From: Mya arenaria
Taxonomy: Eukaryota; Mollusca; Bivalvia; Myida; Myidae
Direction: 5' to 3'
Assembly (NCBI RefSeq): GCF_026914265.1
Contig: NC_069134.1
Span: 16,771,205-16,835,204 of the forward strand
Length of the DNA: 64,000 nucleotides
This document shows positions 47,090 through 59,039 of this stretch, in pieces; within the stretch, counting starts at the first letter, position 1; each line of letters begins with the position of its first letter. The notes beneath the pieces were generated by a model that saw only the letters and a program-made list of their open reading frames with translations, made no database searches and was not told where the DNA came from. A program made the translations under genes and the position numbers.

Positions 47090-49205
47090 TGTATATAAGA
47101 AAGGGGTATTGCGTATTTTAGTCAGATCTCAAGATTGATCGAATACCTCAGTACGCAATGGGGACCGCGAGTTCTTTAGTCTTATTAAAAGCAAGAAACA
47201 TCAAGTACTTTAGTCTTATTGATTGAAAGATCGAGTCAGATTTCCACGCAAGGGAGATCGAGAACTTTAGTCAGATTTCCACGCGAGGGAGATCGAGTAC
47301 TTTAGTAAGAGTTTCCACGCGAGGGAGATCGTGTACTTTAGTCAGATTCCCACGCGAGGGAGATCGAGTACTTTAGTAAGAGTTTCCACGCGAGGGAAAT
47401 CGAGTACTTTAGTCGGATTTCCACGCGAGGGAGATCGAGTACATTAGTCGGGTTTTCACTCGAGGGAGATCGAGTACTTTAGTCAGATTTCCACGCGAGG
47501 GAGATCGAGTACTTTAGTCGGGTTTTCACTCGAGGGAGATCGAGTACTTTAGTCAGATTTCCACGCGAGGGAGATCGAGTACTTTAGTCAGATTTCCATG
47601 CGAGGGAGATCGAGTACTTTAGTCAGATTTCCACGAGCGGGAGATCGAGTACTTTAGTCAGATTTCCACGAGAGGGAGATCGAGTACTTTAGTCAGATTT
47701 CCACGAGAGGGAGATCGAATGCTAGTCAGATAGCAAAAGTGTGACTAAGTCATATTTAAAGTAACATGAAGTAAAATATTTAAAAGCAATGAATATCAAA
47801 GACTTGGTTCAGATTTCATGCGAGGCAGATCAAAACTTTTAGTCAGAATGCAAATGTCATATTAAATACTTTATTCAGATTGCAAGCAGTGTAGATTGAG
47901 TACTATAGTCAGAATGCAAGTAATGCATATCGAACTCTTTAGTCAGAAAGCAAGATAGGGAGATCGAGTATTGTTGGCAGATCACAAGAAAGGAAGATAA
48001 TTAAGTGAGATTGTAAGCAAGGCATAGTGAGTAATTTAATCCGGTTGCAAGCACGGGATATCGAGTACTTTAGTCAGAATGCAAGCAAAAGAGATCGAGT
48101 ACCTTAGTCAGGCGACAAGCAAGATAAATCGAGTACCTTAGTTAGTCAGCAAGCAAGAGAGATCGAGTACCTTAGTTAGTCAGCAAGCAAGAGAGATCGA
48201 GTACCTTAGTTAGTCAGCAAGCAAGAGAGATCGAGTACCTTAGTTAGTCAGCAAGAAAGAGAGATCGAGTACCTTAGTTAGTCAGCAAGAAAGAGAGATC
48301 GAGTGCCTAAGTCGTGCACCAAACAAGAGAGAACGAGTACCTTCGTCAGGCAGCAGGTCTAGTACCTTAGTCAGGCAGCAAGCAAGAGAGAACGAGTACC
48401 TTCGTCAGGCAGCAGGTCTAGAACCTTAGTCAGGTAGCAAGCAAGATAGATCGAGTACCTTAGTCAGGCGACAAGCAAGATAGATTGAGTACCTTAGTTA
48501 GTCAGCAAGCAAGAGAGATCGAGTACCTAAGTCATGCACCAAGCAAGAGAGAACGAGTACCTTCGTCAGGCAGCAGGTCTAGTACCTTAGTCAGGCAGCA
48601 AGCAAGAGAGAACGAGTACCTTAGTCAGAATGCAAGGAAAGAGATAAAGTAATTGAGATTGTGTTATTTAGTTAGATTGCAAGCAATATATATCGAACGT
48701 TTTAATCAAATTACAAGCAATGCAGATCGAGTACCTTAGTCAGATTGCAAGCATGGGAGACCGAGAACCTTAATCAGATTGCAAGCAATTACTATCAATA
48801 CCTACGTCAGGCAGCAAGCAATGGACTTCAAGTACCTTAGGCAGAGAGCACAGTAGCTTGAATACTTTAGGCAGATTGCATGGAGATCGAGAATTTGAAT
48901 CAGGTCGCAAACAAGGGAGATCAAGTGTTTAGTCACATTGCAAGTTAAATCGTGTACTTTAGTCAGATTTCAGGCAATGCATATCGAATGTTTTGATCAA
49001 ATTTCAAGCAAGGCAGATCAAGTACTTTAGTCAGATAGCAAGCAAGGGAGATCGCGTACTTTAGTACGATTTCAAGCTAGCAAGATTGATTACTTTAGTC
49101 AGAATGCAAGAAAGGGAGATTCTTAGTCTGATATCAAGCAATGAAAATCAAGTACTTACGTCAGATTGCATGCAAAAGAGGTCGAGTGTTTTAATACGAT
49201 TGCCG
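47090..49205 (+). repeat. 35-bp satellite, large array (about 60 units)
   Basis: The unit GAGGGAGATCGAGTACTTTA + GTCAGATTTCCACGC is about 35 bp. It is most regular at 47,230-47,710. A 34-bp sub-family (AGAGAGATCGAGTACCTTAG + TTAGTCAGCAAGCA) occupies 48,090-48,640, with more diverged units at both edges. There is no open frame across the array, and units abut directly without spacers. Confidence 0.9.
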
Positions 49206-49546
49206 ACTTGCCATGCATCAAAGTATTATTATCTTTTTTAACAAAGGGTTTGGTTTCCGCCTTGGGACGATCAGCAGTCCATTTTGCCAGTGTTTTGTAT
49301 TATCTTCATGTAAAATAACAAAAGCAGCAGTGGTTATCGACCTCTTCTACCAATGCAATACACATGCCGAATAGAAAATCAGAAACGTTTTCAAACGAGA
49401 ATATAAAAGGCAAAAAGCGATGAAATTTCAATTTCATTATTACCAATACTGTGGAAGAAATACCTAGAACAAGGTATAAAATTCAGTCGGAATGGTTCTT
49501 AAATCTAGAATCAAGATATAACGGGGAACCGTGCTAAGGCGGTAAG
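49206..49546. other. Flank between the two satellites
   Basis: Holds the TTTCCGCCTTG block shared with unit 1. Directly after it, at about 49,272-49,287, is a single ATCAGCAGTCCATTTT, one unit-like piece of the 24-bp minisatellite that begins 700 bp further on. Confidence 0.6.
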
Positions 49547-49868
49547 GCATTCGGAACTTCTCGGCTATCTCCTATCGAAACAACCTCGGAGGATATGGAC
49601 GGTTTACAATGTCAGAAATCTGTACACTTTTACTACGCTGCAAGTAGATCACGTAGATATTTTAAAGTAGCAGTTATATTATAAAGACTTAACTCTTGGA
49701 AATATTAATTATGCTTGCAATAATACACTTCACTGGCAATTGGTTTAAACGTAGATATACAAATACGCGTTAAAACACTACATATTAATTACGGTCTACT
49801 TCTACTGGTGTAACGGCATACATCCGAGGTTGTTTTTCGATAGAAAATGTCCGAGGAGTTCCGAATGG
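49547..49868. mobile_element. hAT-type MITE, copy 2 (about 322 bp)
   Basis: Same ends and interior as 18,340-18,666 (GCATTCGGAACTTCTCGG at the left, CCGAGGAGTTCCGAATGG at the right, shared AATGTCAGAAATCTGTACA and CTACGCTGCAAGTAGATC). TGCTAAGG occurs immediately right of the element and, displaced by seven bases, on the left, so the target duplication is likely but not perfect. Confidence 0.8.
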
Positions 49869-49984
49869 TGCTAAGGCTGTATTACTGACATGAGCTACGG
49901 ATATGTATGAATATCAGCGACGTTCAGTAACATAGTATGCAGCTTTCATCTACTAAAATTTTGAAATCGGAACTATTTCGTATG

Positions 49985-52900
49985 GCGTGTTTGTCAGCAG
50001 TCTATTGAGTATGCTTGTCACCAGTCCATTTGGCGTGTTTGTCAGCAGTCCATTTGGCGTGTTTGTCAGCAGTCCATTTGGCGTGTTTGCCAGAAGTCCA
50101 TTTAATGTGTTTGTCGGCTTACCATTTAGTATATGCTTGTCAGCAGTCTTTTTAGTATGCTTGTCGGCAGTCCATTTGGCGTGTTTGTCAGCAGTCCATT
50201 TGGGGTGTTTGTCAGCAGTCCATTTACTGTGTTTGTCAGCAGTCCATTAAGTATGATTGTCAACAGTCCATTTAGTATGTTTGTCAGCAGTCCATTTGGC
50301 GTGTTTGTCACTGTCCATTATATGTGTTTGTCAGCAGTTCATTTAGTATGTTTGTCAGCAGTCTATTTAGTGTGTTTGTCAGCAGTCCATTTGGCATGTT
50401 TGTCAGCAGTCCCTTTGGCGTGTTTATCAGCAGTTCATTTAGTGTGTTTGTCAGCACTCCATTTGGCATGTTTGTCAGCAGTCAATTTAATATGTTTGTC
50501 AGCAGTCCATTAAGTGTGTTTGTCAGCAGTTCATTTGGCGTGTTTGTCAGCAGTCCATTTAATGTGTTTGTCATCAGTCCATTTTATGTTTGTCAGCAGT
50601 CCATTCAGTGTGTTTGTCAGCAGTCCATTTGGCATCTTTGTCAGCAGTCCATTTAATGTGTTTGTCAGCAGTCCATTTAGTATGTTTGTCAGCAGTACAT
50701 TTTATGTGTTTGTCAGCAGTCCATTTAGTATGTTTGTCAGCAGTCGATTTGGCGTGTTTGTCAGCAGTCCATTTAAAATGTTTGTCAGCAGTCCATTCAG
50801 TATGTTTGTCAGCAGTCCATTTAGTGTGTTTGTCCTCAGTCCTTTTGGGGTGTTTGTCAGCAGTCCATTTGGCATGTTTGTCAGCAGGCCATTTGGCGTC
50901 TTGTCAGCAGTCCATTTTATGTGTTTGTCAGCAGTCCATTTTGTATATTTGTCAGCAGTTCATTTACTATGTTTGTCAGCAGTCCATTTAGTATATTTGT
51001 CAGCAGTCCATTTAATGTGTTTGTCAGCAGTCCATTTAGTATGTTTGTCAGCAGTCCATTGAGTGTGTTTGTCAGCAGTCCATTTGGTGTGTTTGTCAGC
51101 AGTTCATTTACTATGTTTGTCAGCAGTCCATTTAGTATATTTGTCAGCAGTCCATTTAATGTGTTTGTCAGCAGTCCATTTAGAATGTTGTCAGCAGTCC
51201 ATTGAGTGTGTTTGTCAGCAGTCCATTTGGTGTGTTTGTCAGCAGTCCATTTAATATGTTTGTCAACAGGCCATTTGGCGTGTTTGTCAGCAGTCCTTTT
51301 AATGTGGTTGTCGGCAGTCCATTTGGCGTGTTTGTCAGCAGTCCCTTTGGCGTGTTTGTCAGCAGTTCATTTAATGTGCTTGTCAGCAGTCCATTTGGCA
51401 TGTTTGTCAGCAGTCCATTAAGTGTGTTTGTCAGCAGTCCTTTGGCGTGTTTGTCAGCAGTCCATTTAATATGTTTGTCAGCAGTCCATTTAGTATGTTT
51501 GTCAGCAATCCATTTAAAATGTTTGTCAGCAGTCCATTTAGTATGTTTGTCAGCAGTCCATTTAATGTGTTTGTCTGCAGTCCATTGAGTGTGTTTGTCA
51601 GCAGTCCATCGAGTGTGTTTGTCAGAAGTCCATTTAATGTGATTGTCAGCAGTCAATTTGGTATGTTTGTCAGCAGTCGATTTGGCGTGTTTGTCAGCAG
51701 TCCATTTAATATGTTTGTCAGCAGTCCATTCAGTATGTTTGTAAGCAGTCCATTTAGTGTGTTTGTCAGCAGTCTATTTGGGGTGTCTGTCACCAGTCAA
51801 TTTGGAATGTTTATTGGCAGGCCATTTGGCGTCTTGTCAGCAGTCCATTTAATGTGTTTGCCAGCAGTCCATTTAGCGTATTGTTTGTCAGCAGTCCATT
51901 TAGTATGTTTGTCAGCAGGCCATTTGGCGTGTTGTCAGCAGTCCATTTAATGGGTTTGCCAGTGGTCCATTTAGTATGTTTGTCAGCAGTTCATTTAGTA
52001 TGTATATCAGTAGTCCATTAGGCATGTTTGACAGCAGTCCATTTAGTATTTTTGTCAGCAGTGTATTTAGCATGTTCGTCAGCAGTCCATTTGGTATGTT
52101 GTCAGCAGTTCATTTAGCGTGTTTTTCAGCAGTCTATTTAGCATGTTCGTCAGCAGTTAATTTGGTATGTTTGTCAGCAGTTCATTTAGCGTGTTTTTCA
52201 GCAGTCTATTTACTATGTTTGTCAGCAGTCCATTTAAAATGTTTGTCAGCAGTCCATTTAGTATGTTTGTCAGCAGTCCATTTAAAGTGTTTGTCAGCAG
52301 TCCATTGAGTGTGTTTGTCAGCAGTCCATTGAGTGTGTTTGTCAGCAGACCATTTGATGTGCCTGTCAGCAGTCAATTTGGTATGTTTGTCAGCAGGCCA
52401 TTCGGCGTGTTGTCAGCAGTCCATTTGGTATGTTTGTCAGCAGGCCATTCGGCGTGTTGTCAGCAGTCCATTTAATGTGTTTGTCAGCAGACCATTTAGT
52501 ATGTTTGTCAGCAGTCCATTTAGCGTATTTGTCAGCAGTCCATTTGGCGTGTTTGTAAGCAGACCATTCAGTATTTTTGTCAGCAGTCTATTGAGTGTGT
52601 TTGTTAGCACTCAATTTGGCATGTTTGTCAGCAGTTCATTTTGCGTGTTTTTCAGCAGTCCATTAAATGTGTTTGTCAGCAGTTCATTTGGCGAATTTGT
52701 CAGCAGTCCATTTAATGTGTTTGTCATCAGTTCATTTTATGTTTGTCAGCAGTCCATTAAGTGTGTTTGTCAGCAGTCCATTTGGCATCTTTGTCAGCAG
52801 TCCATTTAATGTGTTTGTCAGCAGTCCATTTAGTATGTTTGTCAGCAGTCCATTTAATGTGTTTGTCAGCAGTCCATTTGGTGTGTTTGTCAGCAGTCCA

Positions 52901-55012
52901 TTGAGTGTGTTTGTTAGCAGTCCATTAAATGTGTTTGTCAGCCGTCCATTTAGTATGTTTGTCAGCAGTCGATTTGGCGTGTTTGTCAGCAGTCCATTTA
53001 AAATGTTTGTCAGCAGTCCATTCAGTATGTTTGTCAGCAGTCCATTTAGTGTGTTTGTCCGCAGTCCTTTTGGGGTGTTTGTCAGCAGTCCATTTGGCAT
53101 GTTTGTCAGCAGGCCATTTGGCGTCTTGTCAGCAGTCCATTTTATGTGTTTGTCAGCAGTCCATTTTGTATATTTGTCAGCAGTTCATTTAATATGTTTG
53201 TCAGCAGTCCATTTAGTATATTTGTCAGCAGTCCATTTAATGTGTTTGTCAGCAGTCCATTTAGTATGTTTGTCAGCAGTCCATTGAGTGTGTTTGTCAG
53301 CAGTCCATTTGGTGTGTTTGTCAGCAGTCCATTTAATATGTTTGTCAGCAGGCCATTTGGCGTGTTTGTCAGCAGTCCATTTAATGTGGTTGTCGGCAGT
53401 CCATTTGGCGTGTTTGTCAGCAGTCCCTTTGGCGTGTTTGTCAGCAGTTCATTTAATGTGCTTGTCAGCAGTCCATTTGGCATGTTTGTCAGCAGTCCAT
53501 TTAGTATGTTTGTCAGCAGTCCATTAAGTGTGTTTGTCAGCAGTCCATTTGGCGTGTTTGTCAGCAGTCCATTTAATATGTTTGTCAGCAGTCCATTTAG
53601 TATGTTTGTCAGCAGTCCATTTAAAATGTTTGTCAGCAGTCCATTTAGTATGTTTGTCAGCAGTCCGTTTAATGTGTTTGTCTGCAGTCCATTGAGTGTG
53701 TTTGTCAGCAGTCCATTGAGTGTGTTTGTCAGCAGTCCATTTAATGTGATTGTCAGCAGTCAATTTGGTATGTTTGTCAGCAGTCGATTTGGCGTGTTTG
53801 TCAGCAGTCCATTTGGGGTGTCTGTCACCAGTCCATTTGGAATGTTTATTGGCAGGCCATTTGGCGTCTTGTCAGCAGTCCATTTAATGTGTTTGCCAGC
53901 AGTCCATTTAGCGTATTGTTTGTCAGCAGTCCATTTAGTATGTTTGTCAGCAGGCCATTTGGCGTGTTGTCAGCAGTCCATTTAATGGGTTTGCCAGTGG
54001 TCCATTTAGTATGTTTGTCAGCAGTTCATTTAGTATGTTTATCAGTAGTCCATTAGGCATGTTTGACAGCAGTCCATTTAGTATTTTTGTCAGCAGTGTA
54101 TTTAGCATGTTCGTCAGCAGTCCATTTGGAATGTTTGTCAGCAGTTCATTTTGCGTGTTTTTCAGCAGTCTATTTAGCATGTTCGTCAGCAGTCCATTTG
54201 GTATGTTTGTCAGCAGTTCATTTAGCGTGTTTTTCAGCAGTCTATTTACTATGTTTGTCAGCAGTCCATTTAAAATGTTTGTCAGCAGTCCATTTAGTAT
54301 GTTTGTCAGCAGTCCATTTAAAGTGTTTGTCAGCAGTCCATTGAGTGTGTTTGTCAGCAGTCCATTGAGTGTGTTTGTCAGCAGACCATTTGGTGTGCCT
54401 GTCAGCAGTCAATTTGGTATGTTTGTCAGCAGGCCATTCGGCGTGTTGTCAGCAGTCCATTTAATGTGTTTGTCAGCAGACCATTTAGTATGTTTGTCAG
54501 CAGTCCATTTAGCGTATTTGTCAGCAGTCCATTTGGCGTGTTTGTCAGCAGTCCATTCAGTATTTTTGTCAGCAGTCTATTGAGTGTGTTTGTTAGCACT
54601 CAATTTGGCATGTTTGTCAGCAGTTCATTTTGCGTGTTTTCCAGCAGTCCATTTAGTATGTTTGTCAGAAGTCCATTTGGTGTGTTTATCAGCAGTCCAT
54701 TCGGCATGTTTGTCAGCAGACGATTTGGCGTGTTTGTCAGCAGTCCATTTGGTGTGTTTATCAGCAGTCCATTCGACATGTTTGTCAGCAGACGATTTGG
54801 CGTGTTTATCAGCAGTCCATTCGGCGTGTTTGTCAGCAGACGATTTGGCGTGTTTATCAGCAGTCCATTCGGCGTGTTTGTCAGCAGACGTTTTGGTGTG
54901 TTTATCAGCAGTCCATTCGGCGTGTTTATCAGCAGTCGATTTGGCATGTTTGTCGGCAGTCCATTTGGCGAGTTTGTCAGCAGTCTATTTGGCATGTTTG
55001 TCAGCATTCTTA
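49985..55012 (+). repeat. 24-bp minisatellite, about 5 kb (roughly 200 units)
   Basis: The unit is TTTGTCAGCAGTCCATT followed by seven variable bases (TGGCGTG, TAGTATG, TAATGTG, GAGTGTG, TAAAATG and others). The 17-base core is strongly conserved; most change sits in the last seven bases. Because 24 is a multiple of three and the core lacks stops in most phases, five of six frames are open. This yields long ORFs of repeated FVSSPFxx, CLSAVHLx, TNTxNGLL and ADKHxKWT on both strands, which is not evidence of coding. A block of about 2.0-2.15 kb is present twice (about 50,580-52,600 and 52,735-54,640). No promoter, splice context or signal peptide is seen. Confidence 0.95.
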
Positions 55013-55345
55013 AATTGCCATTAGGCCACACGAAATCTATAGTAACGATCGTCAGCTTTTGGCCGAGAAAACTTGGGACAAGCGGGCGAAATAGATATTC
55101 AAATTTTGAAAATAGAAGCGAGCGAAGGCGAGACATTTTTACTATAGCATTGATATATGGATTGATAGTCCTAAACAAATGTATGACTCAACCTTGTTAG
55201 TTAAATGAAATTCCCCCATGAAGTTTTCCGGAAGTTGTCAGATACTTAACATGCTTTTGCTTGGTTTCCATTTTCTGAAAAATAGCTGCGGTAAATTCGA
55301 CGAAAACTACCATGAGGTCGTAATAAATTGGTTTCCCGCCTAATA
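55013..55345 (+). repeat. Right flank of the minisatellite, homologous to unit 1 flank
   Basis: GCCGAGAAAACTTGGGACAA, AGCGGGCGAAATAGATAT, GCGAGCGAAGGCGAGACA and AATAGCTGCGGTAAATTCGAC align in order with about 41,190-41,460. It ends the duplicated unit. Confidence 0.75.
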
Positions 55346-55349
55346 CTAT

Positions 55350-58300
55350 TTCCAGTCCTATGTCCTCGTAAAATGCATTTATATGCATGTAATACGTAAT
55401 ATAAATTTTACCATTATACTTTCTATCTGCTGTGATAATTTTAAGACGAATGTCTGACTCATTACGAGAAACCCATTATATAAAAACATATCCTTGTTAA
55501 GATTGCATAAATATAACTTTTTGTTTGTTTGTATAATTCGCCTGGCTAACATTTCTTTATAACAACATGCTATATGTCGACTGTTTAACTATTCACAGAC
55601 ATCTCAATGGTTCATGTAGAAAAAAAAAAGAAAGTTGAAATAAATTTGTTATTGGTAAGTATTCACTTTTTTCACAATCTTAAAAAATATCCATAAACCC
55701 TTGTCCATTGAAAATTGTGAATATGTATCACCATTATAATTTCCCTTTGTCAAACGATTAAAAACTCGGTATATATTAACAAGAATATACCTGTCGCAAA
55801 TGTTAACGACAACATTGATGGGATGATTCATTCCAGGCGTTTACCTTGGCACATTAGCCATAATGCAGCCATTAATGAATGAGGGTAGACCTGTATAGAT
55901 ATGGTAATTATTGCATGTAAAGATAATTATGTCAATTCATTCCCATTTTGTATCCATCTTCATTGCTTCTTTCTTCTTCTTCTTCTTTAATGTATACATA
56001 CACCAATGTTTCATAGTTGATAGAAACGCATGTATTTGGTTTGGTTTTTCCAAAGGTATATATATAGTACAGTTCGATCCAAGAGCGAGAATGGGAGGTA
56101 ATGCAAAATATTGAAAATCAGATACTTCCTCGGCGAGTATCGTCCCCCATCCGTTCATGGGTCATAACCGGTCATTCAACCAGGAATTTACGATCTTCCC
56201 GATCTATCTTCGCTTTGTTCACAAATAAGAATACAATGAAATTCAAATTATTTGATTTTGTTAAGAACACTTTGATTTTTGTTTGGGAATGCTTCTGAAA
56301 ATAAGGGATTTCAGAGGCTATATATTTTGGAGGTAAAAACAGGGTCCGTCGCTTGAGGATGTAAGCGGGTACCGGCTATGGCAAAGAAGGGTAAAATGGC
56401 CTTGTTTATAAACTCAAAGAAAGCGATTACGCACCTAAATGTCATCCTTACATGTATGGATTAATTTCCACATATCTTCTGAAATAGCCTCTTAGACATT
56501 AACTGCGAAATGACTAATTGGTTACCATTCGGGTGGTGGGTGGATACATGTTGTATAATACTCTTTAACGTGTTTCTGAAAACATGTCGCTCTCTTGGTG
56601 TAATATGTTATATATCAATTCATGCCATCCCTGTTTATTCAATTACTTATAAGAATGTTTCAACTTATGTTTACCCTCATTCGAATTATGATAGATATAA
56701 TATATATATACACATGAAATCAAACTTAAACCTATTCAGCCGCGTCGTTGATGTAAAAATTCGGCTCATAATTTAAATGCATAATGTGCACGTGACTGAC
56801 ATGGTTGGTTCAACGATGGTCCACCCGTGTGTGCACTGTTACTATTTTTAACGAACTCTTCGCGGAAGGAAAAGTTACCATCACGCACACTGATATTAGT
56901 TGTATGTAACCCCACACTGTCAATTTGGCCTGCTCAGTACGGGATTTGTGTCTTAACAAATCCCGAGGTCTGTCTTGTAATGTGCATTGTGTAATTCAGG
57001 CAAAGGCCTGCATGCATCTCACAGAAAATATGTATCTTCTTAAACTGGTCTAAACTTGGTAATCAAGATATGATTCTTATTCCAGCTTTGGGTTTGAAGA
57101 AGAACACAAGCGTTTGCTTGTGCATGTAAAGCTCTCTAAGATACTTTGTGAATTGTGCATTGTAGATGGCAACATGTCATTATTGATACGGGTATCAGTG
57201 AAACACTCCGTTGTTCTGGCAACCAGTGTGATATGCTTTGTCAAGTCACGGCGTTTGCTGTTCAAAAGGCATGCTTCTCGCATGCTGTCAATCCACTCGT
57301 TAATATCTCCGACTCGCATAACTGTTATGTCCTTCAAGATATCATCATCCATATGTATGTTGAGTGATATTATAACAAATTTCAAATTATGTCGTTTAAT
57401 CGTTTTAACAATATACATAAGTCGTTAAAACGAGAATTATTTCTATTATAAGAGTTTAATTGCGTCATACAGGCGAAAACCTGTTTCGAGTCTTTTAGAG
57501 TCTCTGCTTGTACTTCTACGACACAAACGAAAGGGTGGCATTTTATGCTAGGTATTGTAAAAAATACATACTTTCTGTATTACATGATGTTTTCTAAGAA
57601 TACCCCTGAGCGTAAACAAGTATCAAGCAGAACAATAGTCAAAGAATTGTCAACAGGTATGTGTGTGTGTGTGTGATCTTTTTAACACTCACAGTTGGGT
57701 TGATAGTTCAAAAGACAATTGATCAGAATAAAGTGGACCCATTGAAATAGCTATTCAATGGCTTTCAAATAATTAAGACGTGACTTGTGTTTGCAGTCTC
57801 TAACTTTGTTTATTTTTAAGCATATTCTTCTGAAGGCGTATCGACTTTAGGGCTGGGCAAATATTAAGTAAATATAAGCACTTTGGATACCGTCATTGCA
57901 CGGCCAATGTTTACACGAGTCTACTATTTGAAATATATCGTATCCAAATTTGATAACAATTTCTATACGATACCAACTATTAACATGTAAAAAGTCAATG
58001 CGTATTTGTCTCTGAATGTGATAAATTATTCGGAAATCAATCCTTGTGAACCAAAATTGGGTACACACTGATAAGATTTATTTCTTAAATAATTTTCAAT
58101 TCCATTTGCCTAAAACTGATTATGTTTTAGGAAAACATTGTGATTTGTGCTTGATTAATGAGCAGACACAGGTTGTGTGTTACCAACGCCAACATATATC
58201 TCTGTTAGGGGCCCAGTATTAGGTGGACTGTGCAGGTGCAAGGTAGATGATTTAGATAAAAAGACAGGTACGTGTGAATTACATAATATATAAGTTATTT

Positions 58301-58885
58301 AAATTTCTGTTTATTTTTCAAGTTATCTAATTAGATATTTGATTGATAAACTATATATTTATTCATAAAAGAGAGCATGGAGTATATTTTTTTTTTAAAT
58401 TTATTATTATATTTGTATTAACTGTATCTTTTGTTATTTACGTTATTACATGTTATTAAAGTTGCTATAGTGACGAAATCGATTATAATATCATTAGTTT
58501 TGTTATCATTATATTATTATACTCATTATTTTTATCCACCTGAAACTACTGTGAAATCACAGTATTAAACGTAGCTAGGTATATTAAAGCTTCAATGTTA
58601 TTAGGAAGCTCTACTCTGGAAAAATAACTGTTTCTTAACATCACATCATCAGTATCATCTCGGTATTTTCCTAAATATGTTTCATAAATACATAATATTT
58701 TGCCCCATATTAATGGGGAATACTGCGGGTGGTGAAGGGAACCAAAACAGTAGTAAATATTTCAGAAGTGTAACAAAATGGTATATGAAACAGTGCGCCG
58801 GGTGTTAAAAACTTTGTTTAAGTACATAGTAACGCAAAGAACTTTCATGTTTAAATAAAATGAAATATCTTGTAAGAAAAAAACT
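55350..58885. other. Gene-free stretch
   Basis: AT-rich, with a (TTC)n run at about 55,968-55,987, a GGGATTTGT/ACAAATCCC hairpin at 56,941-56,964 and a short (GT)n at about 57,660-57,675. A 113-codon minus-strand ORF (57,418-57,077) is the largest and is unassigned. Confidence 0.4.
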
Positions 58886-58889
58886 GCTT

Positions 58890-59035
58890 GGTTCTGTTCT
58901 TTTAAAGTTAACATCGTTGTTAACGGAATCGTTGTTAACTTTCAAACCGTTACTGCTCTGGAAGTGTAATGGATAAACTTGTGATCTGCAGTATATCTGA
59001 CAAGATGTGAGCCAACTGTCTCAGCTGTAATTGAG
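58890..59035. mobile_element. Inverted-repeat MITE, partial copy 2
   Basis: AACATCGTTGTTAACGGAAT, CGTTGTTAACTTTCAAACCG and AACTTGTGATCTGCAGTATA, then CAACTGTCTCAGCTGTAATTGA, match the left half of 20,746-21,005. The right arm is missing. Confidence 0.7.
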
Positions 59036-59039
59036 TTAC

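Noticed and set aside
47090-49205. CRISPR-like repeated array
   Set aside because: Units abut without unique spacers and vary gradually; it is a eukaryotic satellite.
49987-55200. Many long ORFs (up to 279 codons) on both strands
   Set aside because: They come from a 24-bp repeat with no stop in five of six frames. Overlapping frames on both strands are equally open, and no promoter, signal peptide or splice context is seen.
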